Below, one piece after another: positions 47,711 to 57,508 of a stretch of 64,000 nucleotides of DNA. Position 1 is the first letter of the stretch. Every line of letters begins with the position of its first letter. Source of the stretch: Hyaloperonospora brassicae (Eukaryota > Oomycota > Peronosporomycetes > Peronosporales > Peronosporaceae); assembly GCA_947650285.1 (NCBI GenBank), contig CANTFL010000470.1, positions 62,001 to 126,000 on the forward strand, in the 5' to 3' direction. The notes under the pieces are model-generated. The model saw only the letters and a list, made by a program, of their open reading frames with translations, did not search any database and was not told the DNA's origin. Both the position numbers and the translations under genes were made by a program.

Positions 47711-49318
47711 ATGTCTATGCGAGATGACTCAAGACCCACACAGCCCGGTGATGTGCAAGCCTCTGCGGCAGACGATTCGTCGTCTGTCGCCCCTTCTTTG
47801 CCTGCAGCAACAGGTGCTGCAGGTGCACGCGGTATCACACCGTGTGCGCACGATGACCCTGATGTAGAGGTCATCTACTCGGGCGAGTCAGACGTGTCTG
47901 ACTCGGGCAATGCTCCAGAGGCGTCTCGCTCACCGGCGACGCCTCAGTATTCGCCAAGACCACTGCCGAACGAACGGACTCGTGATTTGCATCACAGTCT
48001 GTTCGGCAGTGATGAAGATGATCAGGGTGGTGAGGAATTCTATTCCTCACCACCACCGGCTCGTGCGTCTTCGCACGAGCGTGATGAAGATGGTGTGAGC
48101 CGTCGTCAATCTGGGAGTTGTGGTACCGACAAGGGTACTACTGTGAAGCGTGATGAGTCGAAGCCGTGGCGTTTGCCCGAACGGCTCATCAATAGCCTGT
48201 CTCAAGAGATAGGCCAACACCATCGATTACCCTTATTCGATGCAACTGAGCTTCACGGCTTGAGTTCCAGCGCGAAGAACTTTCGCGTTGAGGAAGACTT
48301 TTATCTCGATGTCTTCCTTAGACATCGATGGTACAACAGCAACCAAAAGCGTGACAAAACATCGCTTTTGGCTGCGTGGAACGCGTTCGTCCAAAACGTA
48401 AAGAATTTTGGACGAGAAGGGTGGCTCAAGAAACTTGAGGCAACACGCCTCAGGTTTGAACGGCGAACGCCAACCGGTGCTAGGTACCGGTTGCATTGTT
48501 TATCGAGTGAGGCAGGCATTCCTTGCCTCACATGGGGAGACCCTTGTGCGAGTTGTGTTGGCAACTCGCAGCGTGCACATAGGGATGTGTACTCCCTAAA
48601 TTCGCCCTGGGGAAGGGCACATCTCTCGGACGAGATGCGTGACGCGATTGCAAACTTGCAATCCGTCTACAAGCGCCTAGGGCGCGTGTTTACCGATGGG
48701 CCACAGGACTCATCGGATGGGTCTCGTCATACTGGTGGACGAGACCTTCAACATCCATTAACAGCTGAGAGCGGGGCTCCCAGCTGTTCCAAGAGGGTGG
48801 ATACCCCCGCCACTGGACGAGGTAGCTCGTCCTTGATCCTGAATCGTCACGGTGATTCAAGATACGCTCCACTAGAAAGCGTTGATCACCGTGAGCATCC
48901 ACCAAAGGATGTGGTGGAGGAGGAAAGACCTCCTCCAGAACCCCAGGCCCACCATCTCGACCCTCACGAGATGGATCGCGCAATCGATGAATTGCGCGAT
49001 GACTTGAAGCACGAGCGCGACCGACGCTACGCTTTGACCGACACCGTGCGGAAGAACCGCAAGGGTCACGAGGCTGATCGGGCGAGGGATCGCGCCGATT
49101 ATGCCACGGCGCAGCTTCAGGTCGAGCGGGATGTCCGCTCCCTTTTCGGCGAGCTGGCGACAGCTCGCGGAGAGATAACTCGGTTGAATACCGAGGTATC
49201 ATATCTGCGCGACCAGACGGATCGTCTGGAGCGCGAACGCAAGAACTTGATGGATGTTCTTGAACGTGGGGGCTATCTTCATCGGAAGAAGAAGGCTCGT
49301 GCTGACAGTACGACCTAA
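47711..49318 (+). CDS. Antisense-encoded protein of the chromovirus
   Basis: 535 residues from ATG (MSMRDDSRPTQPG), encoded opposite to gag-pol. The first 160 residues are Ser/Pro/Asp-rich and likely disordered. The middle (about 165-310) is more ordered, with WRLPERLINSLSQE, HRWYNSN, WNAFVQNVKNFGREGWLKKL and a CLTWGDPCASC cluster that could bind metal. Residues about 415-520 form a long charged coiled coil (DRAIDELRDDLKHERDRR ... LRDQTDRLERERKNLMDVL). The last 629 bases overlap the 3' end of pol in antisense. I do not recognise the family. Its preservation in full length here and recognisable presence in the older copy 1 imply function for the element; candidates are a structural, packaging or silencing-related protein. 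Transcription would have to start from the 3' LTR or just inside it. Confidence 0.85.
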   Translation: MSMRDDSRPTQPGDVQASAADDSSSVAPSLPAATGAAGARGITPCAHDDPDVEVIYSGESDVSDSGNAPEASRSPATPQYSPRPLPNERTRDLHHSLFGSDEDDQGGEEFYSSPPPARASSHERDEDGVSRRQSGSCGTDKGTTVKRDESKPWRLPERLINSLSQEIGQHHRLPLFDATELHGLSSSAKNFRVEEDFYLDVFLRHRWYNSNQKRDKTSLLAAWNAFVQNVKNFGREGWLKKLEATRLRFERRTPTGARYRLHCLSSEAGIPCLTWGDPCASCVGNSQRAHRDVYSLNSPWGRAHLSDEMRDAIANLQSVYKRLGRVFTDGPQDSSDGSRHTGGRDLQHPLTAESGAPSCSKRVDTPATGRGSSSLILNRHGDSRYAPLESVDHREHPPKDVVEEERPPPEPQAHHLDPHEMDRAIDELRDDLKHERDRRYALTDTVRKNRKGHEADRARDRADYATAQLQVERDVRSLFGELATARGEITRLNTEVSYLRDQTDRLERERKNLMDVLERGGYLHRKKKARADSTT

Positions 49319-49922
49319 GCCTCCCCACGTAAAACGTAGGATGCGTGCGCATCCTACGTGGCAATTCGAGTGTGTATGCATTGCCCTTGCGATGCAACAC
49401 TCGAAATGGCCCAATGTATTTCGGCAGTAGTTTACTACTGCCGACACTAGTGACTGCATGTCCAGGTAGGTTTACCGTTGACAGTAGTACTAGGTCATTA
49501 ACCTTAAATGAAAGAACATTTGCTCTTCCATTCTTGTCTGCGTTCCGTTTCTGACGGTCCACCGCATTTGCGATGGAGTCCTGAACGAAACGGACTACCG
49601 CTTCTCGAGTCAGCAGGAAGTTCTCTGCTGACTCTTTGTTTTGTCTAGCAGTGCGCTTCGTGCGCACTGCTAAGAGATTGTTCTCTTCTTCAGCGAGGTT
49701 GTCTTCTTCCTCGCTGGCATAATCGTTGGCGATGCTGAATATATCAGCATCGTCATCATCATCCGAATCAATAATAGCGTCTTCGCTATTATTGAGATGA
49801 TCTTCTTCATCGATGTCGACTTGATCGACATCGGCATCATACGTGACGACGTTTGCGTCGACACGTGATGAGCAAGAGCCAAAACGGTTTTTGCTCGAGC
49901 GAGTCCCTCCCCCCTTATCCAA
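48690..49922 (-). CDS. pol: Integrase C-terminal part with chromodomain (pol, second frame)
   Basis: 410-codon frame, -1 relative to the upstream pol frame, overlapping it at 49670-49922. It begins in the integrase tail (DKGGGTRSSKN), continues with a very acidic linker (DADVDQVDIDEEDH, then DDDDDAD), and then the integrase C-terminal module (VRFVQDSIANAVDRQKRNADKNGR, VNDLVLLST, LPKYIGPFRVLHRKGNAYTLELP, FYVGRLR). A disordered Ser/Pro/Arg stretch and a chromodomain (FLVERILNHRDDSG, YLVQWRGYPPSWNSWEP, LVHQYDETH) follow. Chromodomains guide chromovirus integration to particular chromatin. The first ATG is probably not a start: the frame is reached either by a second frameshift, by splicing, or not at all. 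Confidence 0.85.
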   Translation of the reverse strand: MDKGGGTRSSKNRFGSCSSRVDANVVTYDADVDQVDIDEEDHLNNSEDAIIDSDDDDDADIFSIANDYASEEEDNLAEEENNLLAVRTKRTARQNKESAENFLLTREAVVRFVQDSIANAVDRQKRNADKNGRANVLSFKVNDLVLLSTVNLPGHAVTSVGSSKLLPKYIGPFRVLHRKGNAYTLELPRRMRTHPTFYVGRLRSYCQHEPSSSDEDSPHVQEHPSSSCVRAPDDPSGRADMIPRYSTELSLRELSPARRKGSGHPARPEAAPWHNRRDPSPDQPRDPCGSSARCRSKRSVGRARASSHRAIHRLRDPSREGRDGGPGVLEEVFPPPPHPLVDAHGDQRFLVERILNHRDDSGSRTSYLVQWRGYPPSWNSWEPRSQLLMDVEGLVHQYDETHPMSPVAHR

Positions 49923-52900
49923 GAGTCACACTCTAGAAGGGTGGGCACACGTGGATGGCGTAGGCCATTCACGTAAAACGGTGTGTGCTGTGTTGAAGCA
50001 TGCACCGAATTATTGATGGCAAATTCCACCATGGGTAGGAATTCGCTCCAACTCGGAAACGAGTGGACATATCCTCGAAGAATCTCTTCGAGGACACGGT
50101 TCGCACGTTCCGTCTGACCATCTGTTTCTGGATGGTCAGAAGTGGACATCTTCAATCGTGTTCCGAGAGTACGGAACACGGTTTTCCAAAATTCCGCCGT
50201 GAACCGAGGGTCACGGTCGGATACGAGTTCACGGGGTAACCCGTGGAGTCTAAAGACCGTGTCTAGAAAGACACGAGCACAACCTTGAGCCTTGATTGAC
50301 TCAGGGACAGCAGCAAGATGGACCATCTTGCTGAATCGGTCCACAAACACAAGAATACCATTATTCTTGTGAGCGTCTTCGGGAAACCCGAAGACGAAGT
50401 CCATTGAAACGGACTGCCAGCACTCTGTCGGAACAGGCAGAGGCTGCAATGGCGCACGGGATGAAGGACTAGGCTTCACCCGTTGACATACTTCGCAAGC
50501 ACGGATGTACTTGCGAACAAACTGATACTGGCGGGGCCAGTAAAAGTCGCGACTTACCGTGAGGTAAGTCTTTTCTCTACCACGATGGCCGCTTGTTGGG
50601 GCATCGTGACACTCATACATGATGCGCAATCGCAAATCATGATGAGCGGGTACGACGACACGAGGCGTGTCGTCGGCAACAGCTGTATAGTACAGCAATC
50701 CGTTGCGTGTACTATACCGATCCGATGAGGATCGGTACAAAGCCGGTAAATCCCTCATGGATTTACTGGATGGATTCACCAGATGATCCATCAATCGCAG
50801 AAGATCCTTATCTTCCGCGTATGCCTTTCGTACGTCGTCAAGTAAACTTGACGACGGGACACTGACTGACAGTGTCGCAACAGTGGGCTTGTCCTCACTG
50901 TTGGATTGCGCGTCCGGCTCGAAATCGGGCCGGCGCGAAAGAGCATCCGCGACGACATTGAGTCGTCCCGGTTTATACTCCACGGAGAAGTTATACTCCG
51001 CGAAGAAAGACAGCCACCTCGCCATTCTTTGCGAGAGGTGTGGGCTGTTTACGGCCGTGCGTAATGACGCATGGTCCGTGTAGACTACAAACGGTCTATC
51101 TCCCAAGAGATAGACGCGAAATTTAGCCAGTGCGTATTTCATGGCAAGGAGTTCCTTGTCATGCACTGGGTAATTACGCTCAGCTGCTTGCAGCTGACGC
51201 GATTGATAACAGATGACGCGCTCCACGCCATCTGCATCAAACTGCATTAACGCACAGCCGATTGCGAAATCGCTGGCGTCACAGACCACATGAAATGGTC
51301 TGTCCTGATCTGCAATCGCCAAGATCGGCGATTGCATCAAGCTTTGCTTGATACCTTCAAAGGAACGCTGGCACTCAGCGTTCCATGACCACTTGACATT
51401 TTTCTTGAGCAAGCAAGAAAGATGTACCGTCATCTCGGCGTAGTTGCGCGAGTACTTGTGCAAGTACGCCGCAAGACCAAGGAACTTTCGAAGTCCCTTG
51501 ACATCGACTGGCACTGGCCAGTCGGTGATCGCCTTGATCTTTTCGGGATCAGGGCGTACGCCGTGTTTACCCACGATGCACCCAAGAAGTGGTATTTCGC
51601 TAGCCGCGAATATACACTTCTTGAGGTTGGCGTACAACTTATGCTTGCGCATAAGTTGAAGAACCTGACGAACGTGAGTTCTGTGAACTTCAACGTCCGT
51701 CTTCCCGTCCATAGCCCGGCTATGGACGAACACATCGTCGAAGTAACTCGGTGCGAAGTCTCGCACCGGTCTCAACAGATTTGTTACACATCTGTTGAAT
51801 GTTGCAGGGGCATTACTCAGCCCCTGTGGCATCACTAGCCACTCCCACAGCATCCCGCTGGGGGTACTCACTGCTGTGAACGGGACGTCCCGTTCACGCA
51901 TCAGGATCTGATAGAATCCATCCATCAGATCCATGGACGAAAAGATGGTACTCTTTGACATACCATCTATGATTACGTCCTTCCTCGGTATCGGCGTCTG
52001 AGCCGGTACCGTTGCAGCATTCAACTTGTTGAATGCGTGCACTATCCGCCACCCTCCTGTGGCCTTTCGCACACAGAAGGTCGGAGAGCTGTGAGGGGAT
52101 GTTGATTCCCTCACATGGCCCGCTGCTAAGCGATCGGCAAAGAACTTGTCGATCGCTATCACTTGTTCACGAGGCAGTGGCCACTGCTTCATGACACAGT
52201 ATTTCGAGCCCGGTTTGAGCTCGATCTCGTGTCGAGTGCCTTTGTCCTTAGGCAACTCGCAAGGTACGGATTCAGGGAACACATCCCTGAATTCGATCAA
52301 ATCCTTATACAAAGGATTTGCCTGAAGTGACTCCCAGGATTGGGACGCGTATCGCTCAATCCGAGTCTTCTCATCGAGGACACTTTCGTCCATCGATGAG
52401 CTGCTGAGAACCCGTTCGTTCTCAGCAAATACTGTTGCCGACCGAATGTCGGTCACATACTCGTCCTCTGTGACGAGTACGCAGATCTGCTTGACTTTGC
52501 CACTACGCAGATCACGCAAGAACCGTTTCGGTTCTAGCGTTGGCAACTGAGTTATCTCCGAAGTCAACTTCGGAGGCACAATCAGATCAAGCGTATAAGC
52601 GCCTACGCTTGATCCGTCATTAACCAAGACGTTCAACGTCTCGGTTTCTTCCTGGGATCTTGCTTCCACAGGTTGCTGAGGGCCTGATCCCTCAGCAAGC
52701 AACTCTTGAGGAACTCCTTCCTCAAGTACGTGGGGACTTATTCCCTCGACGTCTTCCGACTGTGGCTGTGCAACCACAGTCAGGAACCGATCCTCTACGG
52801 TCGACTCTCCAGTCGACCTAGGATTTTCATGTTGCCCCTTGGGGGCAACAGATTTCTTTCTTCTAAGATGCTGCCCGCTAGGCATGCATCCATGTCCCGG

Positions 52901-53598
52901 TCCACTCGACTTATTCGAGTGGTGGACCTTCGGCGCAGCCTGTACTTCTGTACAGCCGCCGGGAGCTTGCTCCACAGTGCAGTGATCAACTACACTGTGA
53001 CCTTGTGCAGTCGTGCTAACGACCGTACCGCAAGTGAGGCCATCGCACTCACTCGCAGAACATCCACACGCTTGTGAACGCTCCAAGATGTTCATCAGAT
53101 GGCCATCTGATGAACAAGCAGCAGGCATCTTCACGGATCGATGCTGCCAGCTCACCCTTGGCTCGTATTTTCTGAGCCAAGGTAATCCCAGGATGACATC
53201 AAATTTGTCATCCAGATCTAGTACGATGAAATCATCATCGTACTGCTCGCCCTCTAACGTGTAGTGGATTCCTACTACACGTTTCTCAACGGTTATCGAT
53301 GCGCCTGTTGCAAGGCGCACCGTCATCCTTGTGAGGGGAATGTCGCGCTCAACGAACTTGAGCCTACGACCCTCTAGTGACTGGCGACGAACAAAGTTGT
53401 TCGACGCCCCACAGTCTACTAGGGCACGAAGCGACAAGTCATTTGTCGCTTCCAACTTCAAGGTGATGAGCGAAACGTCATCACCAGGTGCAGAGACACA
53501 CAATGATTGTGTATCTGGAGCAACTTTCGTCAAGAGGTTTGCAAATTCTCTTGAGGTTGCTGGATCAGTAGGGCGCTCCGCCCCTACTGACCCCGACC
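49670..53598 (-). CDS. pol: Pol polyprotein: protease, RT, RNase H, integrase
   Basis: Continuous pol frame of about 1310 codons entered by the -1 frameshift at 53599-53605 (no ATG needed). Order: retropepsin with DCGA (LVDCGASNNFV); reverse transcriptase with FSSMDLMDGFYQI, VMPQGLSNAPATF and the catalytic YFDDVFVHS; RNase H with VVCDASDFAIG, HDKELLAMKYAL and YTDHASLRTA; integrase with HHCC zinc finger (H...GHRGREK, then CEVCQR) and the DDE core (MDFVFGFPED, VSDRDPRF, GQTERANRVLEE). All catalytic residues are present. In this frame the protein would end after an out-of-character tail (MMPMSIKSTSMKKIIS...). The proper integrase tail and chromodomain lie in the -1 frame from about 49922. Confidence 0.93.
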
Positions 53599-53605
53599 AT
53601 TTTTT
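53562..53605 (-). promoter_or_regulatory. Programmed -1 frameshift signal gag/pol, copy 2
   Basis: In gag phase the codons are TCA AAA AAT, giving the slippery heptamer A AAA AAT (53599-53605). After five bases comes GGGTCAGTAGGG, paired over 12 bp (one G-U) with CCCTACTGATCC across an 8-base loop (53562-53593). The gag stop TAG (53584-53586) lies inside the stem-loop, and the pol frame is open straight through from the heptamer. This is the textbook arrangement of eukaryotic -1 frameshifting. Confidence 0.8.
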
Positions 53606-54738
53606 GATGGCCCGTCTCGCTGTTGCGGCTTCGCAACAGCGCTGGACCCACGCCCATTGCCCTTTCTGGCGAATGGTCGTCCATTTCGCTCAGTACTGTT
53701 TGGTACTGGGCGCGGAGCACTACACTCGTATGCGTAGTGCCCTAACTTCTGACAGCGATTGCACCTCTGCAATCGCTTGTTGCTTGTAGAGCGAGGTCTC
53801 TCGCTCTCAACATAACAGAGGTCCATTGGTTCTGGACCTCCGATCTCTTGTCGTCTCGGTGGACGGTAAGAGTTTGAGCTAGCATGAGCCTGTCTCATGC
53901 TAAAGTCTTCCTGTTCCGCGGCTGATATCGCTTCTTCAAGCGTATTCAGCTCAAGGCGGAACAGGTGGCTCCTGACGGGCCCTTCTGCGAGCCCTTGCAT
54001 GAACACCGTAATCAACGTGTGTTCATGAACTGGGTTTGCAGTTATACTACTCGCAAGGAGTCGTATATGTTGTGCGTAAGCGTGCACATCACGCTTACCC
54101 TGCTTGAGTTTCAGGAGCTCTGAACGAGCCCTGAACTCAGCACGTGGCGGCTCAAACGTTTGTCTGAGCCGGGACTTGAAGTCATCTAGCGACCTAAACA
54201 CATTTGGGTCGCTACTCTCGAGTCCCAGGGACCAAGTTTTGGCACGCCCTGCCAAGTGGGTCTGAGCAAATGTGAGTTTCATTTGCTCCTCTTCGACGCG
54301 ACGAGCCCTTAGGGCTCTGTCGAGTTCGACAAACCATAGTAACAGGGAGTCCTCCGGGACTCCACTGTACTTGGAGATGTCGACTTTCATCACTTCGGGA
54401 CGACGCGCATGCGCCGTCCCGCCCACAGCAGCATGGAATTGCTGCTGTCTCAACAGCTCCGTCTGTTGAGCACCGAGTTCTCTCAACTGCTCGGCCTGTT
54501 GAGAGCCTTGCTGGTGAAGCAAGGCTACTTTCTCCCTCTCGAGAGCAAGTTCATTGTGAATGAACTTGGCGATAGCAGCATGTTGTTGGTCTCTGTCTAG
54601 AGACTCCAACATGGTGCTGACGACGAGTTCGCCTACGGTAGAACTCATTCGTTCTACCGCACCCCATTCGATGTCACTCAAATGGGTAAACCCTTCACGC
54701 GTGGCGTGAAAGGTGTCTTCTTCATCCAACATGTTCAT
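53584..54738 (-). CDS. gag: Gag capsid/nucleocapsid protein
   Basis: 384 residues from ATG at 54738 (MNMLDEED). An N-terminal helical region (residues 15-100, Gln/Leu-rich coiled-coil-like AEQLRELGAQQTELLRQQQ) precedes the capsid-type gag domain at about 115-285 (LAGRAKTWSLGLE, FKSRLRQTFEPP, AYAQHIRLLAS, FMQGLAEGPVRSHL). A CCHC zinc knuckle follows at 326-339 (CNRCQKLGHYAYEC). It forms the retrotransposon particle and binds its RNA. A fraction of ribosomes should shift to pol just before its end. Fully open, unlike the copy at 9418. Confidence 0.95.
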   Translation of the reverse strand: MNMLDEEDTFHATREGFTHLSDIEWGAVERMSSTVGELVVSTMLESLDRDQQHAAIAKFIHNELALEREKVALLHQQGSQQAEQLRELGAQQTELLRQQQFHAAVGGTAHARRPEVMKVDISKYSGVPEDSLLLWFVELDRALRARRVEEEQMKLTFAQTHLAGRAKTWSLGLESSDPNVFRSLDDFKSRLRQTFEPPRAEFRARSELLKLKQGKRDVHAYAQHIRLLASSITANPVHEHTLITVFMQGLAEGPVRSHLFRLELNTLEEAISAAEQEDFSMRQAHASSNSYRPPRRQEIGGPEPMDLCYVESERPRSTSNKRLQRCNRCQKLGHYAYECSAPRPVPNSTERNGRPFARKGNGRGSSAVAKPQQRDGPSKNGRGQ

Positions 54739-54761
54739 GTTGGATGTTGTGGTCCTTGTAA

Positions 54762-54780
54762 GGACTACAAAGTGCTACCA
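54762..54780 (-). promoter_or_regulatory. Putative primer-binding site, copy 2
   Basis: TGGTAGCACTTTGTAGTCC on the minus strand, starting two bases inside the 5' LTR. It would pair with a tRNA 3' end of the type GGACTACAAAGTGCTACCA. The tRNA was not identified. Confidence 0.55.
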
Positions 54781-54782
54781 GG

Positions 54783-55170
54783 TGTAACGGGGCACACCCT
54801 TGCGTAACTTAACGCAAGGGATTTGGGTGCCCCGACGGACGTACACGTGGCGAGCGAGGAAGCGTAGGTAGGGTAAAAGTAGAACTCTTATATTAATAAA
54901 TTAAGTCTTTAAACTACTGTCTCTTCGTTTGACTTAATTTAATTATACTAATATAACTGCATGTATGGTGACGTCTCGTCACCACTCATTGCGCGCGTCT
55001 TGCGGCGATTGGTGGGTTGATATCATCACGATATCAACCAATGAACAGCCCCTTTGGTCGACCCTTCAATATCACCACTTTGGTGATATTGTTTAAAGAA
55101 TATCCATCTTATATTCTTTATTGTCACTTTCCTTAAGTGACAATATCATGTAACGGGCTGCCCCGTTACA
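54783..55170 (-). repeat. 5' LTR of copy 2
   Basis: 388 bp, nearly identical to 47190-47578. It should carry the sense promoter for gag-pol. It begins (minus strand) with the TGTAACGG/CCGTTACA palindrome. Confidence 0.97.
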
Positions 55171-55175
55171 GACGT
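55171..55175. repeat. Target-site duplication, right
   Basis: GACGT, matching 47185-47189. Confidence 0.9.
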
Positions 55176-57508
55176 GCTCGTGCCACGACTTAAGTATAGA
55201 CTCGTCTCAATGGTCTTAGAGAGCGTAGGCGCTGCTACCTGACCGTCTAAAAGAATCAAAAATGGTAAACTGTGATACTTGGTAAGCCGGCCGGTAAGAA
55301 ATGCCAACTTTGTAGTACCGAAGTGCAAGTGGGATTGATTGGACCAATAGCGGCAGAAGTTTTGGCTATCCGGTGCAGGGCGTTCCGTCCATTTGTAGCG
55401 ATATATTGTCACGTGTTCTTGCGAATATCTGGTCATGGTCTAGGTCAAGCACGTTCAGATTGCCCATTCCGCATAAGCCAACAGGAAAAGAGCAATGACA
55501 TCTCAGCGATACAGCATGACGATGCAAAATGATCATTGCGGTAAGGAGATACATTTCGTGCTAAGAGCGTCTGGCCCCAAGAGGTGCCTTCGAATATTCT
55601 ATCATCGTAGCATTCCCCCGTAAAAATAGCCCGCTTGGTCACTTGCGCCCAGTCAGAAAGACACCAACCATTTCTACTGGTTTGACGATATCTCAATTGG
55701 CGCACTCGTTAGTGTCGCCGTGACAAAGGTACGAAAAGTAGCAACCTATAAAACACTGCTCCTTCGAATGTCTGATCATTTCTAACAGAGCGATGTTCTG
55801 CCAGTTACAAAAAACACCCCGATGTTGATGTTCGCTGCCGGGTGGCCGAGGGCTGTCCTGAACTGAAAAGAAAGCGTCGGAAGTACCCCAATCGCACTAT
55901 GTTAGTACTTTGCACGAACTCTTGCCGAGTACGCTAAGCAAGGGTTCGTGCAAAGAAGTAACACAGTACGACTCGACGGCGTACGCAATAGTTGTAACAA
56001 GGGTGTTGCTAGATAGATTAAGGCGACCAGACAATTTTATACTACCGTGGCAGAATTGATCACTTTCGCGAGCCTTCAGTTAAATGTTGCTAATCTATCT
56101 GCAACCATCAGCGTATGCACTGTTCAGCTCGCACACCATACAGGCCCGCGTCAGTATCAGCTTCGTGCGCGAGTGGCACTCTCGGCTCCGCCTTTATCAC
56201 AAAAGTTGATACTCGATGTTACAGAAGAAAAGTCGTGTCGCTGTTTCAGATTGTTTGCGCTCATATCCAAGCTGGACACAAGTTCATATTTAGTGCAACG
56301 TTTGGACAATACAGGCGTTCGATGACGGTTAGTCTCAATCGCTTTCACTGCGGCTATATTCGATTGCTTAAGGATCTTGCATTCCCGCGCAAGAATTGAG
56401 TTTAACAAGCACAACATCGATGGACTCAGGTGCTTTATGTCGCACTTCTGGTGTCCGTCCATGCAGACAATGTACATTAGTACACTGAAAGCGAGATTCT
56501 ACATTATAATCACAATGTCAAGTGGTGTCGTGAAAAATACAGTGGAGCCATTTCATTCGATAGTATGAGCCCAATCATCACTGCTCCAGCACTTCATCGT
56601 TCACGTAGGTGCAATCAGGCTGTTGAATAGAGGCACATGACGTACTTGACGTAAGGTAGTGCTTTGTCGGCTGCTTAGTCCATTTCTCCGTCTAAACGTT
56701 TCCTACAAGGTGATCAAGCGACGAGCGATTCGAAAGGCACGAACTAGAATTGCTTTTGTATGAGTTGCAAACCGTTTCCGAGCAACTCGTTCTTGCGAGA
56801 CACGTCGCCCATCCTCCTGTATCTGTGGCCATATGCGCCTGTTTTGCAGAGGGTACATGGCGGCTTGACACGTCACAGCTGGTGCTCGACCATACTTGTG
56901 TTCGGATAGTGCTGTGAAACTAGTTTCATCCCCTACAGCAGTTCGTTCGTCAACAGGGGCCACAACCGCAACTCGCGATACTCTGTGTTCTGATAGACCG
57001 CACAACATGTTCTAGGCAAGTGGACATCGAGCCTGAAGCCCATCGAAGAGCACCATTTCCGTATTCTATATAGTGTTTGTCACCACCTTTTGCAGACGAC
57101 CGACCACTATTCACGTCGACCAGTGTTTTTCATCACCGCACTTACGTAAGCGGAGGCCATGTTCTACATGCAATACGCAGATTGTGTGCCGTTCAAAGAG
57201 ATGGGATGTAGGAACATGTCTCGATGTGTGCGTCACTATTCAGCGCACGACCCATAGGTGTGAAAGAGAGAGATCGCCAAGATTGATACAACCAGCATCG
57301 GCTATGCACGGGTGTGACTCTTGCAATGTCCACAGCTTCTCCGACTTTCGGACGTGACGACGCTGATCGTAAGACACAAGCGCAAGTGTTTACGGTCTGT
57401 TTTCATCAACACTAGGACGTTGTCGACGACGAAACCCTCTACAAGCTAATACGTGCCAGCTGGTCGCAGCCAGCACTTTGTCGATGCAGCATGTGACAAG
57501 CACAGATA
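55176..57508. other. Intergenic region, no recognised gene
   Basis: 2.3 kb. Frames up to about 105 codons on both strands show no domain, and no repeat structure was seen. Confidence 0.5.

Larger units (their letters stand above)
47190..55170 (-). mobile_element. Nearly intact Ty3/gypsy chromovirus, copy 2
   Basis: 7981 bp with sense orientation on the minus strand. The two LTRs are almost identical, it has a GACGT target duplication, a primer-binding site, gag, a frameshift signal, a long pol with protease, RT, RNase H, integrase and chromodomain, and a polypurine tract. It also carries an intact 535-codon gene on the opposite strand at its 3' end. The long open frames and near-identical LTRs indicate a young insertion. 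Confidence 0.96.

Noticed and set aside
49880..49915. Canonical slippery heptamer at the second pol frame junction
   Set aside because: The purine run and GCAAAAACC do not satisfy X XXY YYZ in the correct phase in both copies, so I leave the mechanism open.
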